This document shows positions 37,968-47,605 of a stretch of DNA of 64,000 nt, piece after piece; the first letter of the stretch is position 1; the number at the start of each line of letters is the position of its first letter. The stretch is from an uncultured Clostridia bacterium (GTDB lineage Bacteria > Bacillota > Clostridia > Lachnospirales > UBA5962). The stretch lies in assembly GCA_946481295.1 (NCBI GenBank), contig CAMLLW010000001.1:147452-211451 (forward strand), in the 5' to 3' direction. Position numbers and translations under genes: made by a program. The notes below the pieces were generated by a model. The model had not been told where the DNA came from, did no database searches, and saw only the letters and a program-made list of their open reading frames with translations.

Positions 37968-38378
37968 ATGGCAAATAAAACTCACTTAAAAATTATTACT
38001 CCATATAATATTTCTTTTGATGATGAAATAGAAAAAATATTACTTACTGCTACTTCTGGAGAAATAGTTATAATGGCAAATCATGCACCTATAACATTTA
38101 TATTAGAGGAATGTATAGTTAAAATTATTAATAATGAAAATAAATTTTACTTGACTATAATGGGAGGATCTGTAGAAGTTTTAAATAATAATATAACTAT
38201 TATAACAGATGCTGCAGAAAATCCTGATCAAATAGATGTAGATAGAGCTAGATACTCTAAATCTCGTGCTGAAAGACGTATAGATAATAAAAATTCTTCT
38301 GAAATTGATATAGAACGTGCACAAAGATCTTTAAGAAGAGCAGAAATAAGAATAAAATTAGGTGTCATGAAAAGATAA
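37968..38378 (+). CDS. atpC: F-type ATP synthase subunit epsilon
   Basis: The 136-residue product has the epsilon beta sandwich (~5-85; TATSGEIVIMANHAPI, IMGGSVEVLNNNITI) and the two C-terminal helices with ARYSKSRAERRI and IERAQRSLRRAEIRI. It regulates ATP hydrolysis and couples F1 to the c-ring. Last gene of the operon, followed at once by a terminator. Confidence 0.95.
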   Translation: MANKTHLKIITPYNISFDDEIEKILLTATSGEIVIMANHAPITFILEECIVKIINNENKFYLTIMGGSVEVLNNNITIITDAAENPDQIDVDRARYSKSRAERRIDNKNSSEIDIERAQRSLRRAEIRIKLGVMKR

Positions 38379-38410
38379 AAAGAAGGTTTTAAAACCTTCT
38401 TTTTTTATTT
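38377..38410. terminator. Bidirectional terminator between atpC and the ABC ATPase gene
   Basis: AGAAGGTTTT (38381-38390) and AAAACCTTCT (38391-38400) form a perfect hairpin with A residues before and T residues after. It can end transcription from both the atp operon and the convergent pectin-module operon. Confidence 0.88.
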
Positions 38411-39511
38411 AATTATTTTTTCTGTGTTAGGATCAAAAATATGTATTTTATTACAGTCAATTGCAATTTTTACTTTTGAATCTGTAGCTTCGAACCTAGA
38501 TGAAACTTTTGCAATAAATTTAACATCTTCTTTACTTAAATGTAAAAGTATTTCTGAACCCATCATTTCATCTAATTCTATATTTACATCTAAAACACCA
38601 GAAGTATCCTTTTTTATAAATTCTTCTTCTACATGTAAATCTTCTGGTCTTATACCTATTGTTACTTTTTGGCCAATATATTTAGATGATGATTCTAAAC
38701 TAATTACATTAGTTAGTAAAGGCAATTTTATTCCTAATGTTTTAATAACTAATTTATTATTTTCTTTTTCTATAGTACCTTCAAAAAAGTTCATAGGAGG
38801 TGTACCTATAAATCCAGCTACAAACATATTTATAGGAGAATTATAAAGATTTTGAGGTGTATCGACTTGTTGAATAAATCCATCTTTCATAACTACAATT
38901 CTATCTCCCATTGTCATAGCTTCTATTTGATCATGTGTAACATATATAAAAGTTGTTTGTAATTTTTTATGAAGTTTTGAAATTTCAGAACGCATAGTTG
39001 TTCTTAATTTTGCATCTAGATTAGATAGTGGTTCATCTAAAAGGAAAACAGATGGATTTCTAACCATAGCTCTACCTAATGCTACTCTTTGACGTTGTCC
39101 TCCAGATAATTCTTTTGGTTTTCTATCTAATAATTTTTCTATATCTAGTATTTTAGCTGCTTCTCTAACTTTTTTATCTATTTCATCTTTAGGTACTTTT
39201 CTAAGCTTTAATGAAAATGCCATGTTTTTATAAACTGTCATATGTGGATATAATGCATAATTTTGAAAAACCATTGCAATATCTCTGTCTTTAGGTAATG
39301 CATTAGTAACTAATTTATCACCTATATATAATTCACCTTTAGAAATTTCTTCAAGTCCAGCTATCATACGTAGTGTTGTAGATTTTCCGCATCCAGATGG
39401 TCCAACTAGAATAATAAATTCTTTATCTTTTATGTCTAAATTAAAATCATGTACTGCTGTTACATCGCCAGGATAGATTTTATATATGTTTTTTAATTGA
39501 ATATTTGCCAT
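38405..39511 (-). CDS. Sugar ABC transporter ATPase (MsmX/MsmK/UgpC type)
   Basis: The 368-residue product has an ABC domain: Walker [11 protein letters not shown] (~38-47), Q-loop [13 protein letters not shown], signature [14 protein letters not shown], Walker [14 protein letters not shown], and H-loop THDQIEA. A C-terminal MalK-type OB/TOBE regulatory domain (~240-368, [13 protein letters not shown]) follows. Proteins of this type energise several CUT1 sugar transporters at once. The CUT1 transporter at 46271-49346 has no ATPase in its own operon, so this one is the probable partner. Last gene of lacI-uxaC-kduI-ATPase. Confidence 0.93.
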   Translation of the reverse strand: MANIQLKNIYKIYPGDVTAVHDFNLDIKDKEFIILVGPSGCGKSTTLRMIAGLEEISKGELYIGDKLVTNALPKDRDIAMVFQNYALYPHMTVYKNMAFSLKLRKVPKDEIDKKVREAAKILDIEKLLDRKPKELSGGQRQRVALGRAMVRNPSVFLLDEPLSNLDAKLRTTMRSEISKLHKKLQTTFIYVTHDQIEAMTMGDRIVVMKDGFIQQVDTPQNLYNSPINMFVAGFIGTPPMNFFEGTIEKENNKLVIKTLGIKLPLLTNVISLESSSKYIGQKVTIGIRPEDLHVEEEFIKKDTSGVLDVNIELDEMMGSEILLHLSKEDVKFIAKVSSRFEATDSKVKIAIDCNKIHIFDPNTEKIIK

Positions 39512-39538
39512 TTGTAGTTATATCCTCCAATTTTAAAA

Positions 39539-40381
39539 TTACTTTAAATTTATAGTTTTTATTGTATCCATGTCGTCAAATGCTTGATTTTCTCCACCCA
39601 TAGCCCAAATAAATGCATAATTGCATGTTCCACATCCTGAATGTATACTCCAACTAGGGCTAATAACAGCTTGTTCATTTTGAATCACAATGTGACGTGT
39701 TTCATTTTCTTCACCCATAAGATGGAATACAACATTATCTTCTGGTATATCAATATATGTATATATTTCCATACGTCTTTGATGGGTATGAGCAGGCATT
39801 GTATTCCATACAGAACCATTATCTAATATAGTTAGACCCATTGAAAGTTGACAAGTTTGTAGTACGTCAGGATGTATAAATTGATTAATAACTCTTTTAT
39901 TTGATAATTGAGTAGAGCCTAAATTTTTCTTTGCTGCATCTTCTATAGATATGAATTTTGTTTTGTATGATTTATGAGCAGGTGATGAAACCATATAAAA
40001 TTTAGCAGGTTTCTTTGGATCATCACTTTTAAATAACACTTCTTTTGTGCCCATAGGTATGTATATACAATCTTTATTTTTTAGTGTAAAAACTTCACCA
40101 TTTACTATGACATTACCTGTATTACCAATATTAAATATTCCTATTTCTCTTCTTTCTAAAAAATATGTAGTACCAAAGTTTTCCCAAACATTTATTCCTT
40201 TATCTATAGGAACACTTTCTTTAATAGGCATACAACCAAGTATAACCATTCTATCAACATGACTATATATAGCTGTTACTTCATCTTCTTTATATAAATT
40301 TTCAATTAAAAATTCTTCTCTTAATTCTTTAGTTGTATAACGTTTTATATCTTTAGGGTTTGAACTATATCTTATATCCAT
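39539..40381 (-). CDS. kduI: 5-keto-4-deoxyuronate isomerase (4-deoxy-L-threo-5-hexosulose-uronate ketol-isomerase)
   Basis: The 280-residue product has the same length as Escherichia coli KduI and its start, MDIRYSSNPKDIKRYTTKEL. It is a double-cupin zinc enzyme: the metal-binding region is MPAHTHQRRMEIYTYID and a second histidine lies in SWSIHSGCGTCNYAFIWAMG. It turns the 4,5-unsaturated uronate released from pectin oligomers into 2,5-diketo-3-deoxygluconate. The next enzyme, KduD, is not in this window. AGAGAGGTT precedes the start; uxaC is 28 bases upstream. Confidence 0.95.
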   Translation of the reverse strand: MDIRYSSNPKDIKRYTTKELREEFLIENLYKEDEVTAIYSHVDRMVILGCMPIKESVPIDKGINVWENFGTTYFLERREIGIFNIGNTGNVIVNGEVFTLKNKDCIYIPMGTKEVLFKSDDPKKPAKFYMVSSPAHKSYKTKFISIEDAAKKNLGSTQLSNKRVINQFIHPDVLQTCQLSMGLTILDNGSVWNTMPAHTHQRRMEIYTYIDIPEDNVVFHLMGEENETRHIVIQNEQAVISPSWSIHSGCGTCNYAFIWAMGGENQAFDDMDTIKTINLK

Positions 40382-40409
40382 AAATAAAACCTCTCTTTAT
40401 TATTTATTT

Positions 40410-41825
40410 TTAAAGATCAAAATTAAAAAATTTTATTACATTGTTGTAGCAAATATCTTTTATTATATTTTCTAGATATATAATATCATTTGGATATTCT
40501 CCGTTTTCAACTAACTTACCTATATAGTTACATAATATTCTCCTAAAATATTCATGACGAGTATAACTTAATAAACTCCTACTATCTGTAAGCATACCTA
40601 TAAAATTACCTAAAAGATTTGAATTTGATAAATCTAATAATTGTTTTTCCATTCCACTTTTTGTATCATTAAACCACCAAGCAGCACCTATTTGAATTTG
40701 GCCAGGACATAATGAATTTTCTGCAAAACAACCTGATACAGTAGTTATAATCTCATTATCATATTGATTTAAACTATATAATACCATTTTTGGAAGAGTA
40801 TTATTTTGCTTCATTTTATCAAAAAATTTAGCTAAATTATCTGCATTTGTATAACTTTTTATTGCATCAAAACCAGTATCAGCTCCTAAAGATTTAAACA
40901 TAGAAGTATTTAAATTTCTTATACATCCAAAGTGAATTTGTAAAACCCAATTATATTTATAATATTCTTTAGTTAAATCTAATAGTACTTTAGTAGAAAA
41001 TTGATTTATTTCTAAAGTTGATAAAGGTTCAGAGTTTAATGCTTTTTTAAATATTATTTCTAAATCTTTATCTGTACTTTCTACAAAAATAATTTCTTCT
41101 AAAGTATGATCTGCTGTTTTACAACCCATATCATTAAAGAATTTTATTCTATCATATAATGCTTTTAATAATTCTTTATAGGATGTTATACTATATCCAC
41201 AAACTTTTTCTAATTTTTCAATATAGTTTTTGTATTCTTTATCTGCAATATTTACAGCTTTTGAAGGTCTAAATGCAGGTAAAACTTTAACATTAAAAGA
41301 TGTATCATCTTTTATTTGTTTATGAAAATGTAGATCATCTTCTGGATTATCTGTTGTACAAATTAATTTTACATTTGAATTTTTAATAATATTTTTTGCA
41401 GTAAAATTTGGTAATTTTATATATTCGTTGCATCTACTATAAATTTCTTTTGAATTTTCTTGATTTAATGTTTTTTCTATATCGAAGTATCTTTGAAGTT
41501 CTAGATGTGTCCAGTGATATAATGGATTTCCAATTGCTTTTGGTAATGTAATTGCAAAATTTTCAAATACTTTGTAGGGATTAGATTTTATATTGCCTGT
41601 AATTTCTGATTCAGATATGCCATTTGCACGCATTAAACGCCATTTATAGTGATCCCCCCCAAGCCATATATCTGTTATAGAATCATAAGTTTTATCATTT
41701 GCAATATCTTCTGGATTGATATGACAGTGATAATCTACAATAGGCATATTTTTTGCACAATTATGAAATAAATGTATTGCTGTTTCATTTTCTAAAAGAA
41801 AATTTTCATCCATAAAATTTTTCAA
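40410..41825 (-). CDS. uxaC: Uronate isomerase (glucuronate/galacturonate)
   Basis: I choose TTG at 41825, eight bases after AGAGGAG (41840-41834); the GTG nine bases upstream touches that site. The product is 471 residues starting KNFMDENFLLENETA, typical of UxaC. The metal-binding IVDYHCHINPEDIA is at the start. It converts D-galacturonate to D-tagaturonate (and D-glucuronate to D-fructuronate). It works with UxaB and UxaA, encoded across the divergent promoter region. The lacI-family gene is 20 bases upstream. Confidence 0.94.
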   Translation of the reverse strand: MKNFMDENFLLENETAIHLFHNCAKNMPIVDYHCHINPEDIANDKTYDSITDIWLGGDHYKWRLMRANGISESEITGNIKSNPYKVFENFAITLPKAIGNPLYHWTHLELQRYFDIEKTLNQENSKEIYSRCNEYIKLPNFTAKNIIKNSNVKLICTTDNPEDDLHFHKQIKDDTSFNVKVLPAFRPSKAVNIADKEYKNYIEKLEKVCGYSITSYKELLKALYDRIKFFNDMGCKTADHTLEEIIFVESTDKDLEIIFKKALNSEPLSTLEINQFSTKVLLDLTKEYYKYNWVLQIHFGCIRNLNTSMFKSLGADTGFDAIKSYTNADNLAKFFDKMKQNNTLPKMVLYSLNQYDNEIITTVSGCFAENSLCPGQIQIGAAWWFNDTKSGMEKQLLDLSNSNLLGNFIGMLTDSRSLLSYTRHEYFRRILCNYIGKLVENGEYPNDIIYLENIIKDICYNNVIKFFNFDL

Positions 41826-41845
41826 AATTAACACTCCTCTTTATA

Positions 41846-42916
41846 TTAAGTTTCTAAATTACTTTTAAGTATTATGCTAGGCTTTGTATATAAAATACTA
41901 CTAGGTGGATATTCTGATTTTATTATATAATTAAATAATACTCTAATTGCAGTATAGCTTTGTTTAGCTATTTTTTTATCTATAATAGCAGTTAGAATAT
42001 TATTTCTTAATAAATCTGCACTTTGTGAAAAATAATCATTTCCTATTAATTTTATTTTATTTTCTAAACCTAAATCTATAACAGCATTGCACATTTGTAT
42101 AGTATGTCTTGCACTACATGAATATATAGCATATATATTGTCATATGTATTTAAAATTTCTTTTATTTTCTTGTAAGCTATACTTGTATCAGAATTGCAT
42201 GCTTGTAATATTTTAATATTAGGTGCATTTTTTTGTATGTAATTTTCAAATCCACGAAGATTTTCATATTGATCTATCATTGTTAAATTACCAACTAAAT
42301 TGCCTGTTACTATAATATTTTGCTTAATATCTTTAGGTTTAAATATAGTTAATAATTCTGCTGCCATACTACCTGCTATTTCATTGTAACTTTTTACTGT
42401 ACAAAGAGTATAATCTTTACATAAATCAGAACCTATAAGAACTACAGGTATATTTTTTCTATAAAATTGTTCTATAAAATAAGTCGATAAGCTATTATTT
42501 ACAGCAATTGTTACTATACCGGATAAGTTTTCTAAGTGATTTTCATAAATATCTTTTAAAACTAAACCATTACTTTCTAATGAAAGAGGGTAAGAAAATT
42601 CTTGAAATTTTATATTAAATTCTGATACAGATTGTGTAAATTGTTTTATTCCATGCCATAAATTTAAATAATAATATCTATTTTCTAATGTTGGTTCCGG
42701 AAATACAATAGCAATAGTAGTAGCTTTTCTTTTTAAAGAAGCAGCCATATAGTTAGATTTGTAGCCTATAGATTTAGCTACTTCTAAAACTTTTTCACAA
42801 GTTTTTTCACTAACACGACCTTTTCCATATAATGCTCTATGTACAGTAGTAGTACTTATTCCTAATTGATTAGCAATTGTTCTTAATGTCGGATTTTTAG
42901 GATCATTTTTTTGCAT
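41846..42916 (-). CDS. LacI-family regulator of the uronate/pectin module
   Basis: The 356-residue product starts MQKNDPKNPTLRTIANQLGI; the helix-turn-helix and hinge (TIANQLGISTTTVHRALYGK, GYKSNYMAASLKR) are clear, followed by a periplasmic-binding-protein-type effector domain. It is divergent from uxaB and leads the operon with uxaC, kduI and the ABC ATPase. I infer that it responds to a galacturonate catabolite and represses both arms. AACGTT-centred sites are present near both promoters. Confidence 0.9.
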   Translation of the reverse strand: MQKNDPKNPTLRTIANQLGISTTTVHRALYGKGRVSEKTCEKVLEVAKSIGYKSNYMAASLKRKATTIAIVFPEPTLENRYYYLNLWHGIKQFTQSVSEFNIKFQEFSYPLSLESNGLVLKDIYENHLENLSGIVTIAVNNSLSTYFIEQFYRKNIPVVLIGSDLCKDYTLCTVKSYNEIAGSMAAELLTIFKPKDIKQNIIVTGNLVGNLTMIDQYENLRGFENYIQKNAPNIKILQACNSDTSIAYKKIKEILNTYDNIYAIYSCSARHTIQMCNAVIDLGLENKIKLIGNDYFSQSADLLRNNILTAIIDKKIAKQSYTAIRVLFNYIIKSEYPPSSILYTKPSIILKSNLET

Positions 42917-42977
42917 AGGATAAACTCCTTAAGTAAATTAAATCAAATTGAAAAGCTAATTTGGAACTTTTTAAATT

Positions 42978-43007
42978 ATAATACTAAAAAAAATATAAAC
43001 TTGTCAA
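42978..43007 (-). promoter_or_regulatory. Promoter for the lacI-uxaC-kduI-ATPase operon
   Basis: On the minus strand TTGACA (43007-43002) and TATTAT (42983-42978) are 18 bases apart. A candidate operator lies directly upstream at 43018-43030. Confidence 0.5.
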
Positions 43008-43017
43008 CAGAATTTGA

Positions 43018-43030
43018 GAAAACGTTTAAT
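43018..43030. promoter_or_regulatory. Candidate LacI-family operator, left site
   Basis: GAAAACGTTTAAT contains the palindrome AAACGTTT (43020-43027). It lies just upstream of the minus-strand promoter. The central AACGTT is shared with the site near uxaB. It might also be a catabolite control (cre) box. Confidence 0.45.
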
Positions 43031-43181
43031 TAAAATGTAAAAAAGCTAAATGTAATAAAAAATTAACAGATAATATGTTATTAATGCACATATATTTCTA
43101 ACAATTATTGAAAATATAGAAAAAAATTTTAAAATTAAAAGTAAAATATACATAAAAAATATATCATATATTGGAATTTCA

Positions 43182-43211
43182 TTGACTTATTCTATTATAA
43201 TATAATATAAT
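43182..43211 (+). promoter_or_regulatory. Promoter for the uxaB operon
   Basis: TTGACT (43182-43187) and TATAAT (43206-43211) are 18 bases apart. Other overlapping TATAAT copies sit 5 and 10 bases upstream. Transcription should start near 43218, within the candidate operator. Confidence 0.65.
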
Positions 43212-43214
43212 TTG

Positions 43215-43228
43215 CGTGAACGTTAAAC
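43215..43228. promoter_or_regulatory. Candidate LacI-family operator, right site
   Basis: CGTGAACGTTAAAC contains AACGTT at 43219-43224 and overlaps the predicted transcription start of the uxaB operon. A repressor bound here would block initiation. Confidence 0.5.
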
Positions 43229-43266
43229 AAAAGGATACATCACATTCGTATTAGAAGGGGGAATAA

Positions 43267-44745
43267 ATGAAAAAATTAGATTATTCTATTTTACAAGCTC
43301 AAAATTTAAAAAAAAATATGGAGGAACGTTTTTTACAGATAGGAGAAGGTAATTTTTTAAGAGCATTTGTTGACTACTTTATTGATGTTGCAAATGAAAA
43401 AATAGATCTTAATTCCAAAGTGGTTGTAGTACAACCAATAGAAAATGGTTTAAGTGATATATTAAATGAACAAGAAGGATTATATACTTTATATTTAAGA
43501 GGATTACAAAATAATAAAAAAGTAGAAGAAAAAAGAATAATTAGTTGTATAAGTAGAGCGATAAATCCTTATACAGAATTTAATTCATTTTTAGAATGTG
43601 CTAAAAATCCAAATTTAAGATTTATTATAAGTAATACTACTGAGGCAGGAATAACATTTGATCAAAATTGCAAATTTGATGATAAACCTCCAATAACTTT
43701 TCCAGCTAAATTAACAAGGTTTTTATACGAAAGATATACTACATATGGGTTAGAAAAAGATAAGGGTTTTATAATATTACCTTGTGAGTTAATTGATAAT
43801 AATGGAGAAAAGTTAAAGGAATGTATTATAAAATATATAGAACTTTGGAATTTAGATAATAAATTCTATAATTGGGTAATTAAAGAAAATATCTTTTGTT
43901 CTACATTAGTAGATAGAATTGTTACAGGATATCCTAGATTAGAATTAGATAAATTAAATATAGAAAATGGATACGAAGATAAATTACTAAATACTTGTGA
44001 AAATTTTGGTTTTTGGGTTATAGAAGGACCAGAAAACATAAAAAAAGAATTACCATTTGAAGAAGCTAGTTTACCAGTAAAAATAGTAAATAACCATAAA
44101 CCATATAAACAACGTAAAGTAAGAATATTAAATGGTGTACATACAGCAATTGTTTCTGTAGCATATTTATCTGGTAAAGATACTGTTTTAGAATGTATGG
44201 AAGATCCAACAATAAAAAATTTTATTGATAAATTAATATATAATGAGATTATTCCAACCTTAACTTTACCAAAAGAAGAATTAATTTCTTTTGCAAATAG
44301 TGTAGAAGATAGATTTAAAAATCCTTTTATAGTACATAATTTATTATCTATTTCATTAAATTTTACTTCAAAATGGAAAACTAGAGTATTACCTAGTGTA
44401 AAAGCTTATTTAGAAAAGAATAATGAACTTCCAGAATGTTTAGTTTTTAGTTTTGCAGCATATCTAAAGTTTTTTAGAAGTGTAAGATTAGATGAAAAAG
44501 GATTATACGGATTAAGAGAAAATAAAGAATACTTAATTTCTGATGATAGGGATATCTTAGAATATTTTTATAATTTAAGAAATGCTGATAATTTTACTTT
44601 AACATCAGAAGTTAGTAAGCAAGAAAATTTTTGGGGAGAAGATTTATCTAAAATCCCTAACTTTATAGAAAATGTAGTATTAAAATTAAATAACATTGAT
44701 AAAGTTGGAATGTATAATGCTTTAAAAGAGGTGACAACTTTATAA
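43267..44745 (+). CDS. uxaB: Tagaturonate reductase (altronate oxidoreductase)
   Basis: The 492-residue product belongs to the mannitol dehydrogenase family. RFLQIGEGNFLRAFVDYF near residue 20 is the dinucleotide-binding start, and RILNGVHTAIVSVAYLSG is the conserved C-terminal-domain entry with the catalytic region. It reduces D-tagaturonate to D-altronate with NADH. UxaB rather than UxuB is favoured because uxaA follows with a one-base overlap (TAATG). A GGGG-type binding site precedes the ATG. Confidence 0.9.
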   Translation: MKKLDYSILQAQNLKKNMEERFLQIGEGNFLRAFVDYFIDVANEKIDLNSKVVVVQPIENGLSDILNEQEGLYTLYLRGLQNNKKVEEKRIISCISRAINPYTEFNSFLECAKNPNLRFIISNTTEAGITFDQNCKFDDKPPITFPAKLTRFLYERYTTYGLEKDKGFIILPCELIDNNGEKLKECIIKYIELWNLDNKFYNWVIKENIFCSTLVDRIVTGYPRLELDKLNIENGYEDKLLNTCENFGFWVIEGPENIKKELPFEEASLPVKIVNNHKPYKQRKVRILNGVHTAIVSVAYLSGKDTVLECMEDPTIKNFIDKLIYNEIIPTLTLPKEELISFANSVEDRFKNPFIVHNLLSISLNFTSKWKTRVLPSVKAYLEKNNELPECLVFSFAAYLKFFRSVRLDEKGLYGLRENKEYLISDDRDILEYFYNLRNADNFTLTSEVSKQENFWGEDLSKIPNFIENVVLKLNNIDKVGMYNALKEVTTL

Positions 44746-46232
44746 TGAAGGAAGAAGTAAAAGCTATTATTATTAATAAAGAAGATAATGTAGCAGTTGC
44801 TGTAAATCCTATAAAAGCTAATGAAGAGATATTATTACAAGGTTCTAAAATTAGAGTTTTAGAGGATATAAACACAGGTCATAAATTTTCTATAAAAGAT
44901 ATTTGTAAAGAAGAAGATATTATAAAATATGGTTTTTCTATAGGTCATGCCACAACCCAAATTAAAAAAGGAAGTTGGGTACATACTCATAATGTAAAAA
45001 CAAATTTAGATGGGGAACTAGAATATACTTATGAGCCTAGTAACTTTGTAATTAATAAAAGTAGTATAAATTATTTTAATGGGTTTGTTAGACATGATGG
45101 TAATGTTGGAATAAGAAATGAAATATGGATAATACCTACTGTAGGATGTGTAAATAGTATAGCAAAGTCATTAGTAGATATAAATAAGGATCTTGTAAAG
45201 AATACAAATATAGATGGCATATATACATTTGTACATCCATATGGTTGTAGCCAAATGGGAGATGATTTTGAGACTACAATAAAAATTCTTAAATCTTTAT
45301 CAAAACATCCTAATGCAGGTGGCGTATTAATCTTGAGTCTTGGATGTGAAAATGCTTCTATAAAAAATTTTGAAGAAATTAAGGACATGCCAAATATAAG
45401 ATTTTTAGTTTGCCAAGAATGTAATGATGAAATAGAAGAAGGATCTAAAGTAATAAAAGAATTAATAAAATATGCAAATAGTTTTAAAAGAGAAAAAGTA
45501 CCTATTTCTAAATTAATTGTAGGTATGAAATGTGGGGGTAGTGACGGATTATCAGGAATTACAGCTAATCCTACAGTAGGATGTTTTAGCGATACTTTAA
45601 TATCTCAAGGAGGAAGTACTATTCTTACAGAAACACCTGAGATGTTTGGTGCAGAAACAATTCTTATGAATAGATGTGTAGATAAAAATACATTTGATAA
45701 AACAGTAAATATGATTAATAATTTTAAAAATTATTTTTTATCACATGGTCAAGTTGTATATGAAAATCCATCTCCTGGTAATAAAGCAGGAGGCATTACC
45801 ACTTTAGAAGATAAAAGTTTAGGTTGTGTTCAAAAAGGTGGTAAATCACAAGTTAGAGATGTTATAGAATATGGTGAAAAAGTAAAAAATCAAGGGTTAA
45901 CACTTCTTAGTGGCCCTGGTAATGATTTAGTATCTACTACAGCTTTAACAGTAGCAGGAGCACAAATTATATTATTTACTACAGGTAGGGGTACTCCATT
46001 TGGTGCACCAGCTCCTACTGTAAAGATTTCTACTAATAATAAATTGTATAAGGAAAAATCAAATTGGATAGATTTTAATGCTGGTTGTATAGTGGATGGA
46101 AAATCTATAAATGAGCTAGCAAATGATTTATTAGAATTTGTAATTAAAATTGCTAATGGGGAAATAAAAACAAAAAATGAACAACATGGGTATAGAGAAA
46201 TAGCAATTTTTAAAGATGGTATAACATTATAA
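44745..46232 (+). CDS. uxaA: Altronate dehydratase
   Basis: The 495-residue product has a short N-terminal SAF domain (~1-95) and a large GD_AH domain. Conserved parts: HPYGCSQMGDDFE, VGMKCGGSDGLSGITANPTV, and TGRGTPFGAPAPTVKIST. It dehydrates D-altronate to 2-keto-3-deoxygluconate; the enzyme is iron-dependent. Its start overlaps the uxaB stop. A DUF-type split into two genes, seen in some bacteria, is not the case here. Confidence 0.94.
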   Translation: MKEEVKAIIINKEDNVAVAVNPIKANEEILLQGSKIRVLEDINTGHKFSIKDICKEEDIIKYGFSIGHATTQIKKGSWVHTHNVKTNLDGELEYTYEPSNFVINKSSINYFNGFVRHDGNVGIRNEIWIIPTVGCVNSIAKSLVDINKDLVKNTNIDGIYTFVHPYGCSQMGDDFETTIKILKSLSKHPNAGGVLILSLGCENASIKNFEEIKDMPNIRFLVCQECNDEIEEGSKVIKELIKYANSFKREKVPISKLIVGMKCGGSDGLSGITANPTVGCFSDTLISQGGSTILTETPEMFGAETILMNRCVDKNTFDKTVNMINNFKNYFLSHGQVVYENPSPGNKAGGITTLEDKSLGCVQKGGKSQVRDVIEYGEKVKNQGLTLLSGPGNDLVSTTALTVAGAQIILFTTGRGTPFGAPAPTVKISTNNKLYKEKSNWIDFNAGCIVDGKSINELANDLLEFVIKIANGEIKTKNEQHGYREIAIFKDGITL

Positions 46233-46270
46233 ATTATAATATTAAATTTCATGGGGAGAAGAATTATATT

Positions 46271-47605
46271 ATGAAAAGTAAAATGTTAAGTTTTTTTGGA
46301 GGATTATGTGCAACTGCTGTTTTATTAACAGGATGTGGTAAAGATGCTCAAGATGTATCTGCAAATGCAGATGGAAGTTCCAATGGAAAGCAGATTGAAT
46401 TAAAATTTTCTTGGTGGGGATCTGAAGATAGACATAATGCATTTTTAAAGATTATAGATCTATATGAAAAAGAACATCCAAATATAAAAATAAGTCCAGA
46501 ATATGGAGCATGGACTGGTTGGCAACAAAATATAATAACACAGTTAGGTGGAGGAACTGAAGCTGATATAATGCAAGTTAATTATAATTGGATTCATTCT
46601 TTTGGAAAAGGAAAAAATGTATTTTATGATTTAAATAAAGTATCAGATAAATTAAATTTAGATAATTGGGATAAAGAGCATTTAAAATCAATGACTGTAA
46701 ATAATGAATTAGCAGCTGTACCACATGGTATGAATGCTAGAATAAATTTCTATAATAAACCTCTTTTTGAGAAGGCAGGAATAAAATATCCTTCTACATA
46801 TAAAGAATTAGTAGATGCAGGAAAAATTATTGGAAAAGAAAATACACCTACAGGTTCTGAAAACAAATATGTATTTATGAATATAGGCAAAGAATGTCCT
46901 GATTTATTTATTGCTCAAATGTTATTTGATGAAACAAATAAAGTAATGCAAAAAGATGGTAAAGTACAATATACTGTTGATGAAGTAGAAAAAGTATTTA
47001 ATGAATATCTAAATTTTGCTAATTCTGGAGCAATGGAAACATTTCAACAACTAGATTCTATGGATAATGAGTCTAATCCAGTATGGACAAGTGGTAGAGG
47101 TGGTAGTATTTATGAATGGGCAAATGCTATAGATAAATATGCAGGATCCTATAAAGGTGGAAATGCCAAAGATGAAATAGGTGTTGCAAGTTATATTGTA
47201 CCAAAAGAAGGAGTAAAACCATCAATTTATGTTAAACCTAATTTAGGATATGCTATTTCAAAGAATTGTAAATATCCTGAAGAAGCTGCAGATTTTATAA
47301 ATTTTATTTTTACTAATGAGGAAGCGGTAAAAATTATGGGAACAAGTATTGGTATTTCTTCAAATAAAGTAACAAAAGAATATCAAGAGAAGAATGGTAT
47401 TATACAAGGGCTTACTAAGGAAGCTTATGATATGATGGATAATTATAAACAAGTAGTAATGGATCCATATTTTGAAGATGCGAATGTAAGAGGGCAACGT
47501 ATATTAGCAATAGAAGCATTTCGTTCAGGAAAATCTAGTACAAGAGAAGCTGCAAATGATTATATAGTTAGACAGCAAGAACAACTAGATAAACTATTTA
47601 AATAA
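46271..47605 (+). CDS. CUT1 sugar ABC transporter substrate-binding lipoprotein
   Basis: The 444-residue product has a lipoprotein signal (LLTGCGKD, Cys at about 22) and a family 1 solute-binding fold with IELKFSWWGSEDRHNAFLKI and AVPHGMNARINFYNKPLFEK. It captures a sugar outside the membrane and delivers it to the two permeases that follow. The operon context points to oligogalacturonides or related pectin fragments. The next gene starts in its stop codon. Confidence 0.92.
   Translation: MKSKMLSFFGGLCATAVLLTGCGKDAQDVSANADGSSNGKQIELKFSWWGSEDRHNAFLKIIDLYEKEHPNIKISPEYGAWTGWQQNIITQLGGGTEADIMQVNYNWIHSFGKGKNVFYDLNKVSDKLNLDNWDKEHLKSMTVNNELAAVPHGMNARINFYNKPLFEKAGIKYPSTYKELVDAGKIIGKENTPTGSENKYVFMNIGKECPDLFIAQMLFDETNKVMQKDGKVQYTVDEVEKVFNEYLNFANSGAMETFQQLDSMDNESNPVWTSGRGGSIYEWANAIDKYAGSYKGGNAKDEIGVASYIVPKEGVKPSIYVKPNLGYAISKNCKYPEEAADFINFIFTNEEAVKIMGTSIGISSNKVTKEYQEKNGIIQGLTKEAYDMMDNYKQVVMDPYFEDANVRGQRILAIEAFRSGKSSTREAANDYIVRQQEQLDKLFK

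Larger units (their letters stand above)
42917..43266. other. Divergent promoter region of the pectin/uronate module
   Basis: About 350 bases between the LacI-family gene and uxaB. It holds a promoter for each direction and two AACGTT-centred candidate operators, listed separately. The middle (43035-43175) is A+T-rich with no gene. Confidence 0.6.

Noticed and set aside
38424..38846. Plus-strand frame of 140 codons antisense to the ABC ATPase gene
   Set aside because: Fully contained in the C-terminal domain of a well-supported gene on the other strand; no family resemblance or ribosome binding site.
43018..43228. Strict catabolite-responsive (cre) boxes for CcpA
   Set aside because: Both sites share AACGTT with a cre-like centre but do not keep the outer TG...CA bases; a LacI-family operator next to its own gene is a simpler reading.
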